Shown here: positions 57,862 to 64,000 of the stretch, in pieces | Position numbering within the stretch: position 1 is the stretch's first letter | How the letters are laid out: each line of letters starts with the position of its first letter | Source: Zymobacter palmae | Lineage (GTDB): Bacteria; Pseudomonadota; Gammaproteobacteria; Pseudomonadales; Halomonadaceae | Length of the DNA stretch: 64,000 nucleotides | Assembly (NCBI RefSeq): GCF_003610015.1 | Contig: NZ_AP018933.1 | Location: 2,204,035-2,268,034, forward strand | Reading direction: 5' to 3' | Program-made: the position numbers and the translations under genes | Notes under the pieces: model-generated | What the model saw: only the letters and a program-made list of their open reading frames with translations | The model's database searches: none | Told to the model about the DNA's origin: nothing

Positions 57862-58374
57862 TCAATCGCGCACGGCAGTATCTTTAGCCAGCAGTATGAC
57901 GGCGGCTTCCGTGGCAATACCTTCCTCTCGGCCAGTGAACCCTAGGCGCTCACTGGTCGTCGCTTTGACGCTGACCTGAGCGATATCGAGTGCTAACGTA
58001 TCGGCGATGCTCTGACGCATTGCCGCGATATGCGGCGCTAGCTTAGGTGCCTGAGCAATGACCGTAGCATCGATGTTACCGATCATGTACCCCTGCTGAT
58101 CCACCAGAGTGGCCACGTGTGCCAACAGCTGGCGACTATCGGCCCCCTTCCAGCGTACGTCGGTATCAGGGAAATGATGACCGATATCGCCCAGCGCACA
58201 GGCACCCAGCAATGCATCGCTGATCGCGTGCAGCACGACATCACCATCAGAATGAGCGATGAAACCAGAGGTATGGGGGACGCGTACGCCTCCCAGCATC
58301 AGATGATCTCCTTCGCCGAAACGATGGACATCCACCCCGTGACCGATGCGGAAAGGCAGAAGACTTGCAGGCAT
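57862..58374 (-). CDS. ispF: 2-C-methyl-D-erythritol 2,4-cyclodiphosphate synthase IspF
   Basis: IspF catalyses the cyclisation step of the MEP isoprenoid pathway. The 170-aa protein has the metal-binding GHGVDVHRF at residues 11-19, [18 protein letters not shown] near 42-59, HHFPDTD near 66 and the C-terminal [18 protein letters not shown]. It lies one gene from ispD, which makes an earlier intermediate of the same pathway. GGAG is 11 bases upstream of the ATG. Confidence 0.97.
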   Translation of the reverse strand: MPASLLPFRIGHGVDVHRFGEGDHLMLGGVRVPHTSGFIAHSDGDVVLHAISDALLGACALGDIGHHFPDTDVRWKGADSRQLLAHVATLVDQQGYMIGNIDATVIAQAPKLAPHIAAMRQSIADTLALDIAQVSVKATTSERLGFTGREEGIATEAAVILLAKDTAVRD

Positions 58375-58545
58375 TACGTGGAACGCTCCATTGATAGCCG
58401 AGGCCGAGGCTGACGCTCACAATCGCACGTGTAGGGTTGAATACTGCACGCCGAACGACACGTGAAGACAGCTCGGATCATGAGACCTTCCGTATTTATA
58501 CCTGATATCCCCGCCTTGCGTAACCACTCGCATTGCAACGGGATG

Positions 58546-59298
58546 TTACGCCAGCGCATCTTGCTGCGCGGCGATAATCTGCTCGGCCAGCGCTAGGTCT
58601 TCAGGATGAGTGATCTTGAGATTGTCGCGCCGTCCCACCACCAGCCTCGGTGACAGGCCCAGCGCCTCTACAGCCGACGCTTCATCGGTGATGGTCTCGG
58701 CAATGCTGCGCCCTTGCACTTCGGCACGTTGATAGGCGCCATGCATAGCCTGACGCAGTACACCATAGCGAAAGAGCTGCGGCGTCAGCGCATGCCACAA
58801 ATCGACGCGGCTTTCGGTATGCGCGACCTGATTCTGTCCGGCACACGCCCGCTTCATCGTATCGGATGCGGGAACGGCCAGTAGCCCACCCACAGGGTCA
58901 CCCTGCAAGGCTGCCGCCATAGCCTGCAGCTCTTGAGGGCGTACACACGGTCGCGCGACATCGTGCACGGCAACCCAGTCCTGCGGGTTAGCATGGCCTT
59001 CCAGCGCCACCAAGCCAGCCCACACCGAATCTGCACGCTCTGCGCCGCCGTCGATACGCAGCCAGTTAATCCCGTCCGGCAACATGCCACTGTCAAAGTA
59101 GGCATCCTGCGACGAAAGGCATACCAACTGCTGTGCCTGCGGCCAAGCCTCATGCAACCGAGCCAGCGTTGTGCTCAGCACGCACCGGCCGGCCAGCGGT
59201 AGATACTGCTTGGGAACATCGCTGCCCATGCGACGGCCGACGCCCGCCGCGGGCACAATCACCCAGCGTACGGTTTCAAACGGCTTGGACATCATCAC
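58546..59298 (-). CDS. ispD: 2-C-methyl-D-erythritol 4-phosphate cytidylyltransferase IspD
   Basis: IspD couples MEP with CTP in isoprenoid synthesis. The 250-aa protein has the nucleotide-binding VIVPAAGVGRRMGSDVPKQY near residue 13, VAVHDVARPCVRP near 110, the conserved ITDEASAVEALG near 205 and the C-terminal NLKITHPEDLALAE. The start is taken as GTG 59298, which overlaps the ftsB stop (GTGA) and has GGAG eight bases upstream; ATG 59295 or 59292 are alternatives. Conserved neighbour of ftsB and ispF. Confidence 0.96.
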   Translation of the reverse strand: MMMSKPFETVRWVIVPAAGVGRRMGSDVPKQYLPLAGRCVLSTTLARLHEAWPQAQQLVCLSSQDAYFDSGMLPDGINWLRIDGGAERADSVWAGLVALEGHANPQDWVAVHDVARPCVRPQELQAMAAALQGDPVGGLLAVPASDTMKRACAGQNQVAHTESRVDLWHALTPQLFRYGVLRQAMHGAYQRAEVQGRSIAETITDEASAVEALGLSPRLVVGRRDNLKITHPEDLALAEQIIAAQQDALA

Positions 59299-59636
59299 GG
59301 TATCTGCTCCGGTGAGCTGTTCTCAATAGGCGCTTCCGGCAGTTCATGCAGCGTTCTTACGACGCTGGCGGGCACCCACAAGAACTGCTCATCGTTGCGC
59401 ACCATGCCTAGATCGTTGCGTGCACGCTCTTCGATCGCATCAAGCCCGGTCTTGAGATCGACCACCTCGGCCGTCAGCTGGGCATTGCGCTCGCGCAGCA
59501 CACTGACCTTCGCTTCCTGCGTATCAGCGCGCGTCGTGATCATGTGCAGTTCGAGCAGCCCACCGTCACCGAACCACAGGTGGTACTGCAATCCGGCCAG
59601 CGCAAGTACCAGCGCCAGAGAAAGCCATTTCAGCAT
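59295..59636 (-). CDS. ftsB: Cell division protein FtsB
   Basis: FtsB is a small bitopic protein that forms the FtsQLB divisome complex. The 113-aa protein has one N-terminal membrane helix (about residues 4-20) with the characteristic LQYHLWFGDGG at its end, then a coiled coil (about 35-75, ENAQ-type leucine heptads with RERNAQLTAEVVDLK) and the family motif EERARNDLGMVR. GGAA precedes the ATG. It is first in the minus-strand run ending with rpoS. Confidence 0.95.
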   Translation of the reverse strand: MLKWLSLALVLALAGLQYHLWFGDGGLLELHMITTRADTQEAKVSVLRERNAQLTAEVVDLKTGLDAIEERARNDLGMVRNDEQFLWVPASVVRTLHELPEAPIENSSPEQIP

Positions 59637-59707
59637 ATGCTACATTCCGTTCCTGTCACTAACCGTCGATCCAGCCGATATCACTGCTCATAGCGAGGTG
59701 CGCGGTC

Positions 59708-60019
59708 ATGTATCAACTCATTGTGTATGTACCCGTTGATGCTGCCGAACAGGTAAAAGAGGCCATTTTCAACGCGGGTGCTGGCACTCTAGGCCAATAT
59801 TCTCATTGCTGCTTCGAAATACGCGGTACAGGACAGTTCATGCCGACAGCCGACGCTCACCCAGCCGTGGGCGAATGCCAGCAGATCAATCAGGTCGAGG
59901 AGCTACGCATTGAGCTGCTCTGCCCTGATGACCGCCTGAAAGAAGCCATCGCCAGTCTGAAAGCCGCTCATCCGTACGAGCATCCTGTCTATGCCGTCAT
60001 TGCGCTTGTTGATGCCTAA
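59708..60019 (+). CDS. Stand-alone YqfO/NIF3-insert-like protein
   Basis: The 103-aa protein resembles the CutA-like YqfO domain that is inserted in NIF3/DUF34 metalloproteins in some bacteria: YQLIVYVPVDAAEQVKEAIF, GAGTLGQYSHCCFEIRGTGQF, HPAVGECQQINQVEELRIE and a C-terminal ALKxAHPYEHPVY-like end (KAAHPYEHPVYAVI). Here it is not fused to NIF3. Its role is unknown; metal or regulatory-ligand binding has been suggested for the fold. GAGG lies nine bases before the ATG. It is divergent from ftsB. Confidence 0.85.
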   Translation: MYQLIVYVPVDAAEQVKEAIFNAGAGTLGQYSHCCFEIRGTGQFMPTADAHPAVGECQQINQVEELRIELLCPDDRLKEAIASLKAAHPYEHPVYAVIALVDA

Positions 60020-60061
60020 ATGACGACTGTGCCCGAGTGAACTCGTCAGATCAGGGCGTCG

Positions 60062-60586
60062 TCAACGAATGACGTCCTGATGCAGCGGAAAGTGTCCATG
60101 CACCCGGTCCTCGAAGAACAGCTTCAGCGTGCGGCGTACGGTCTCAAAGGCGATCTGATCCCACGGGATATCCTTTTCGTCGAACAGGGCAACGTCAAGG
60201 CTCTCGGTGCCGGCCGAAAAGTCACCCTCCAGCTCGCTGCGGAAGATCATATAGACATTGTTGAAGCGTGGAATATCCAGCACGGTATACAGCATAGCGT
60301 TTTGCACCTGCGCCCCGGCCTCCTCACGCGTTTCGCGCAGCGCCGCTTCGACGGTTGTCTCACCGTTCTCCATGAATCCCGCTGGTAATGTCCACAGACC
60401 ATAGCCAGGTTCGATGGCACGCTGACACAGCAATACGCGTGAGCCCTGTACGGGCAGCGTGCCCGCAACGATGACGGGGTTACTATAGTGAATGGTGCCA
60501 CAGAACGAACAGACATCTCGGAGGCGATCATCGCCATCAGGAATAGCCTGATGGACAGGGTGACCGCACTGACTGCAGAAATTCAT
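60062..60586 (-). CDS. NUDIX hydrolase with N-terminal zinc ribbon
   Basis: The 174-aa protein starts with a zinc-ribbon CSQCGHP...CSFCGTIHY (residues about 4-34) followed by a NUDIX box, GFMENGETTVEAALRETREEAGAQV, near 70-95 that matches GX5EX7REUXEEXGU. NUDIX enzymes cleave nucleoside diphosphates linked to another group; zinc-ribbon members include NADH pyrophosphatase-like proteins. The exact substrate is not evident. ATG 60586 is chosen for GAGG directly upstream and because the ribbon starts here; the frame is open to 60715. Confidence 0.9.
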   Translation of the reverse strand: MNFCSQCGHPVHQAIPDGDDRLRDVCSFCGTIHYSNPVIVAGTLPVQGSRVLLCQRAIEPGYGLWTLPAGFMENGETTVEAALRETREEAGAQVQNAMLYTVLDIPRFNNVYMIFRSELEGDFSAGTESLDVALFDEKDIPWDQIAFETVRRTLKLFFEDRVHGHFPLHQDVIR

Positions 60587-60754
60587 GCCAACCTCATCAC
60601 AGGGCGAATGCATTTGCCTTTTACAATACGCTGAACCGCGGTCCAGACGCCATTGCCGTGTACGTACTGCCAAGGCAAGGCTGCCCTGAAACCCGCCCTC
60701 AGGTATACTCTCCATCCTTATTACGGTTTCGATACACGCGTTACGGCAGATGAC

Positions 60755-61687
60755 ATGACCACCAAAGACCGTTTCAGTGCCGCACTGATCTCATGGCTCT
60801 GGCGTCGGCTTTCCCGATGCCGACTGAGCACTCTCTGGCGCCTTGCCGGCCTGATGCAGCCTCTCTACCGCGCGCTCGCTCACCGCGAACGTCGCGTCAC
60901 CCGCGATAATCTGGCGCGCGCCTATCCCATGCTAGACCATGAGCAACGGGCACGACTGGCTCGCCTCAGCCTGCGCCACTCCATCGTCACAGCGCTGGAG
61001 CTCGGCTTTGCTTGGCAAGGGAAGGTCGCTTCCGTTAATGCATCGATCAAGCGGATCGAAGGACTGGCGCTGCTCGAAGAAGCGCAGGCCCAGAAAAAGG
61101 GGGTCATCATTCTGGCGCCCCATTTCGGCAACTGGGAGGTGCTCAACTTCTGGCTGTCATCGAACATGCCATTCACGGCCATGTACGAACCGCCTCGCTT
61201 GCATCGGCTGGATGACATCATCCGCACCGGCCGCGAACGCATGGGCGCACATCTCGTGCCAACCACCGCTCGCGGGGTATCGGCGCTCCTGAAAGCGCTC
61301 AAGCGTGGGGAAGCGGTAGGTATTCTGCCCGATCAAGTGCCGGATGACACGGGAGGCGTGATTGCTCCGTTCTATGGCTATCCCGCGTACACGGCTACAC
61401 TACTGCCGAAGCTGGTCAGCCGCACAGGCGCGCAGGTAATCGTCAGCGTTGCGCGTCGACTGCCTCGCGGCGAGGGCTATGTGCTGCACTTCATGCGTGC
61501 AGACGAACGCGTGTATGCCGACGACGATGCCACAGCAGCGCACGGCGTGAACGCCAGTGTCGAACGCGTCATTGCACTTGATCCAGCGCAGTATCAGTGG
61601 GAATACAAGCGCTACAAGCACACATCGCACCTGTATCAGGATAATCAGCTGATCACCCCGTGGGACACATCGACTCCCGTTCCCTAA
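60755..61687 (+). CDS. Lysophospholipid/lipid A acyltransferase (LpxL/LpxM family)
   Basis: The 310-aa protein has the catalytic HxxxxE motif in LAPHFGNWEVLNFW (H123, E128), MYEPPRLHRLDDIIRTGRER near 145 and GILPDQVPDDTGGVIAPFYG near 200-220, as in secondary acyltransferases of lipid A and related lysophospholipid acyltransferases. It is a divergent relative of the 39641 gene, which has the D form of the motif. ATG 60755 is used because the conserved region starts there; the frame is open to 60653, but those residues look non-coding. It may add the second acyl chain to lipid A. Confidence 0.87.
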   Translation: MTTKDRFSAALISWLWRRLSRCRLSTLWRLAGLMQPLYRALAHRERRVTRDNLARAYPMLDHEQRARLARLSLRHSIVTALELGFAWQGKVASVNASIKRIEGLALLEEAQAQKKGVIILAPHFGNWEVLNFWLSSNMPFTAMYEPPRLHRLDDIIRTGRERMGAHLVPTTARGVSALLKALKRGEAVGILPDQVPDDTGGVIAPFYGYPAYTATLLPKLVSRTGAQVIVSVARRLPRGEGYVLHFMRADERVYADDDATAAHGVNASVERVIALDPAQYQWEYKRYKHTSHLYQDNQLITPWDTSTPVP

Positions 61688-61692
61688 TACAA

Positions 61693-61722
61693 AATGCCCG
61701 CAGCGGCAACGCGGCGGGCATT
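61693..61722 (-). terminator. Terminator between the acyltransferase and Lrp-family genes
   Basis: A perfect 9-bp stem AATGCCCGC/GCGGGCATT with a 12-base loop is followed on the minus strand by TTTTG. It serves the converging Lrp-family gene and perhaps the acyltransferase gene. Confidence 0.7.
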
Positions 61723-61746
61723 CATTCATCGACAAGATAAAAACGA

Positions 61747-62217
61747 CTACTCTGCCAGTGGCAACCCTGCCAGCGGCAACGCCGACGTATCCTTGAGCGT
61801 TTCCATCACCATCCGTGCCTCCAGAGTCGACACCGCTGGAAAAACAACCAGCTGATGAGCCAGCGCATCATAAGCGGCCAGATCAGCCACCTGAACATGC
61901 AGCGCATAGCTGGCGCTGTCCTGCAGACGGTACAACTGTGTCACTTCGGGCATCGCCATCACGGCCGCCAAAAAGGCATCAACGCTCGGGCCAAAAGCCG
62001 TGTGCAGACGCACGGACACCAGCAGTATCAGCGCCGCCCCGATCTGCCGTGCATCCAGCAGCGCTACGCGCTTGCGGATAATGCCTTCACCTTCCAGCTT
62101 GTGCATTCGACGCCAGCAGGCTGTCGTTCCCAATCCAATGCGATCGGCCAGTGCACTGACGGAAACGCTACAGTCCTGCTGCAACGCCTCAAGAATATCC
62201 CTATCGTACTGATCCAT
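61747..62217 (-). CDS. Lrp/AsnC-family transcriptional regulator
   Basis: The 156-aa protein has an N-terminal winged HTH (DRDILEALQQDCSVSVSALADRIGLGTTACWRRMHKLEGEGII) and a C-terminal RAM/ligand-binding domain with the VSVRLHTAFGPSVDAFLAAV and TQLYRLQDSASYALHVQVADLAAYD stretches. Such proteins bind amino acids and regulate their metabolism or transport. No metabolic gene is adjacent, so the target is unknown. Confidence 0.93.
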   Translation of the reverse strand: MDQYDRDILEALQQDCSVSVSALADRIGLGTTACWRRMHKLEGEGIIRKRVALLDARQIGAALILLVSVRLHTAFGPSVDAFLAAVMAMPEVTQLYRLQDSASYALHVQVADLAAYDALAHQLVVFPAVSTLEARMVMETLKDTSALPLAGLPLAE

Positions 62218-62648
62218 GGTGGCCCCTGCTTGCCCCAGAAGTCGTGAGGAAGAAGCCCCATTCTACCGCTGACCGTCCGCTCGCCAGCGCCACGAAAGCA
62301 ATCAAAACATTGGCTTATCCGTGGGTTGCAACTGCTTGCGGCGCGAAAAACGATCGCAGTGCATATTCATTGATGATTATCACTAAATGAAAGACAACGT
62401 GCACATTACCCGTATTCGGCGCATAAAACATGGCTCAAATCTGGCTGAATAGCACAATGGTGCAGAGACTTCCTCGCTTTATGTCACAAACATGTCCCCA
62501 TGCGTGCTCCACTAGGGCAGCAGTAACAGGCAAGCCTATTCGCCAAAGCGCACTACTGGCACCTGATTGAACATGATCTGGCAAATTTCACCTAGGTTAT
62601 GCCGATATATGCCATTCACTCAATCGATAACGTTTCTGGACTCATGTC
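62218..62648. other. 431-base divergent regulatory spacer
   Basis: It lies between divergently transcribed Lrp-family and LysR-family genes and probably contains both promoters and operators. The section from about 62300 is AT-rich. I see no gene, clear palindrome or terminator in it. Confidence 0.5.
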
Positions 62649-63611
62649 ATGACGCAGCATAAGGATGTAGGTGCAATTCAACGCCTGTCGCCCACAAATG
62701 CCGAACAGCTAACACACTTCATCCAGCGCCGAATGACCCTCAAGCAACTGCAGGTCATTCTGGCTCTTCAGCGCCACAAGACCATTGCCAACGCTTCCGG
62801 GTCGCTGTGCATGACAGCGGCGAACGTCTCCCTCTACATTCGAGAGATGGAACAGCAGCTACAGACACCGCTCTTCCTGCGCAACAATGGATTGTATCGC
62901 GCCACGGCCGCCGGACTGCTGCTGACGCAGCTGGCCCAGCGCATCGACAACGAGTGCCAGCGCACCATCGACCGCTGCCGACAGGCCGTGCTTCACCCCG
63001 AAGCCCACAGCCTGGGCATCGGTTATATCGGGGCCTCGATGAGCGCTTACGCTTACGCGCTGTGGCATCGCCTGCTGCCTCAGGTGGAAGGCAACAGTCT
63101 GCATATCGAAGACCTCTCGGGGTTGCTTCATAACAGCGACATGCAGATGCCGCGCGATGAACAGCTGGGCATCGTTCTATCGACCAGCCCACTGAACATG
63201 GCCTATGACAGCAGCGAATGGCACATTCAGACCTTCGTGTTGCGCCAATATCACATCCTCGTGGATTCACGCTCCCCGCTGTCGAACGCGCCCAGCTTCC
63301 TGCTGCCGCGCGTCAACGCCACGCTGGACGCTATGCTCCACGACCACATACTGGTGCACTACCCCGACCACAGCGCGATCAGCTTCTATAACAATGCCAT
63401 GGCGGTCATGCAGGCCGGCCTTCCCGAAGATACAGCGCTGATCGTATCCGCTTTCGAATTTGAAGGCCTCGCGCATCAGAACGCCCTGCAGGTGCTTGAT
63501 TCATTGCAGGTCGATCATCTGTGCTACCTCTATGTCCATCCGCGCGCCAACATCATCGCGGGCCTGCCCGATGCGCTAAGCACGCTGATTGAGATGGAGC
63601 ATGCCGCCTAA
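62649..63611 (+). CDS. LysR-family transcriptional regulator
   Basis: The 320-aa protein has an extended N-terminus (about 28 residues) and then the LysR winged HTH (MTLKQLQVILALQRHKTIANAS... NVSLYIREMEQQLQTPLFLR). The ligand domain follows (LGIGYIGASMSAYAYALWHR near residue 120) and ends with HPRANIIAGLPDALSTLIE. An ATG at about residue 29 could be the real start, since the HTH begins there, but its position is less well supported by a ribosome site. The target gene is unknown. Confidence 0.88.
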   Translation: MTQHKDVGAIQRLSPTNAEQLTHFIQRRMTLKQLQVILALQRHKTIANASGSLCMTAANVSLYIREMEQQLQTPLFLRNNGLYRATAAGLLLTQLAQRIDNECQRTIDRCRQAVLHPEAHSLGIGYIGASMSAYAYALWHRLLPQVEGNSLHIEDLSGLLHNSDMQMPRDEQLGIVLSTSPLNMAYDSSEWHIQTFVLRQYHILVDSRSPLSNAPSFLLPRVNATLDAMLHDHILVHYPDHSAISFYNNAMAVMQAGLPEDTALIVSAFEFEGLAHQNALQVLDSLQVDHLCYLYVHPRANIIAGLPDALSTLIEMEHAA

Positions 63612-63655
63612 CCGAATAGACCCGGCACCGACTGTCGGGTCATAATCCGACCACA

Positions 63656-63695
63656 AAAAAAGACGCGCCACCGTAAAGGTGGGTGCGTCTTTTTA
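63656..63695. terminator. Bidirectional terminator between LysR and glutaredoxin genes
   Basis: An interrupted stem AAAAAGACGC...CCACC with GGTGG...GCGTCTTTTT has A/T runs on both sides and lies between the two converging stops. Confidence 0.85.
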
Positions 63696-63715
63696 TATCT
63701 AGACAGACATGACCA

Positions 63716-63985
63716 TCATTGGACGTTAGTGTGCAGCCAGTCAATGATGTCATCGGATTCATACAGCCAGATGTCCTGGCCGTGTGACGCGATATGCAGA
63801 CAAGGCACCTGCTTGCGACCACCACCGGCCAAAAGCTCTTCGCGATGGAGCGGATTCTTGTGAATATCCCGCATCGCGATCGGCAGCTGACGCTGCTCGA
63901 TATAGCGCCGCACCTTCAGACAGAAAGGACAGCTTTCGAAATGATAGAGCGTCAAGCCACGGCAGGAACGTGCCAGATCGGACAT
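63716..63985 (-). CDS. Glutaredoxin-family protein
   Basis: The 89-aa protein has a thioredoxin fold start LTLYHFESCPFCLKVRRYIE with a CPFC active site near residues 19-22, a cis-proline loop GGGRKQVPCLHI near 54-66, and YESDDIIDWL at the C-terminus, which resembles glutathione-binding glutaredoxins and the N-domain of GSTs. It probably reduces disulfides with glutathione. It is nearly at the right edge; the start at 63985 and the CAT on the + strand look complete. Confidence 0.9.
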   Translation of the reverse strand: MSDLARSCRGLTLYHFESCPFCLKVRRYIEQRQLPIAMRDIHKNPLHREELLAGGGRKQVPCLHIASHGQDIWLYESDDIIDWLHTNVQ

Positions 63986-64000
63986 AAGGACTCCCAGTCA

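Overview
The window reads as chromosomal DNA of a moderately GC-rich gammaproteobacterium. The block rpoS-nlpD-surE-truD-ispF-ispD-ftsB (53.5-59.6 kb, minus strand), EttA, two lipid A acyltransferases and a chaperone-usher fimbria are all typical of that class. A GH13 glucosidase with an acidic tail and twin butanediol-dehydrogenase-like enzymes would fit Halomonadaceae (for example a Zymobacter/Carnimonas/Halomonas relative). That family placement is inference from gene content, not a database match.

Layout. 0-0.84 kb: 3' truncated TerC-family membrane protein. 0.84-2.3 kb: no convincing gene. 2.3-11.6 kb: an uninterrupted plus-strand assimilatory sulfate reduction cluster, cysJ-cysI-cysH-cysG-cysD-cysN-cysC, closed by a perfect 15-bp terminator stem. 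It covers sulfate activation (CysDN, CysC), PAPS reduction (CysH), sulfite reduction (CysJI) and siroheme synthesis for CysI (CysG). 11.7-14.2 kb: two tandem zinc alcohol/butanediol dehydrogenases. 14.5-19.2 kb: an orphan glycosyltransferase, a small acidic protein with Imm10-like features, a DUF1349-type protein and a GH13 glucosidase. 19.5-30.8 kb: a surface-polysaccharide locus on the minus strand. It holds Wzy polymerase, GT2, Wzx flippase, GT4, GT2, an initiating sugar-phosphate transferase, an O-antigen ligase-like protein, Ugd and RfbB. The part from about 25 to 30.8 kb is strikingly AT-rich and looks horizontally acquired.

30.8-41.9 kb: housekeeping and envelope genes (glyA, zntB, an InaA/WaaP-like kinase, ettA, lpxL-like, alr) plus an unusual 731-aa dynamin-like GTPase whose G domain is split by a long helical insert. 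It lies beside a 0.96-kb gene-free stretch with a 17-unit AGCAC microsatellite. 42.0-43.5 kb: TolC-family outer-membrane factor. 44.1-53.4 kb: chaperone-usher fimbrial operon (major pilin, usher, chaperone, minor pilin) followed by two different adhesin-like genes, each tandemly duplicated. 53.5-64 kb: rpoS block lacking pcm, a stand-alone YqfO-like protein, NUDIX hydrolase, a second lipid A-type acyltransferase, Lrp/AsnC and LysR regulators, and a glutaredoxin.

The strongest candidates for something new are the split dynamin-like GTPase, the two simple-sequence repeats next to surface or GTPase genes (possible phase-variation tracts), and the paired adhesin duplications. I found no CRISPR array, insertion sequence, rRNA or recognisable tRNA. 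All calls come from reading the sequence; no database search was run.
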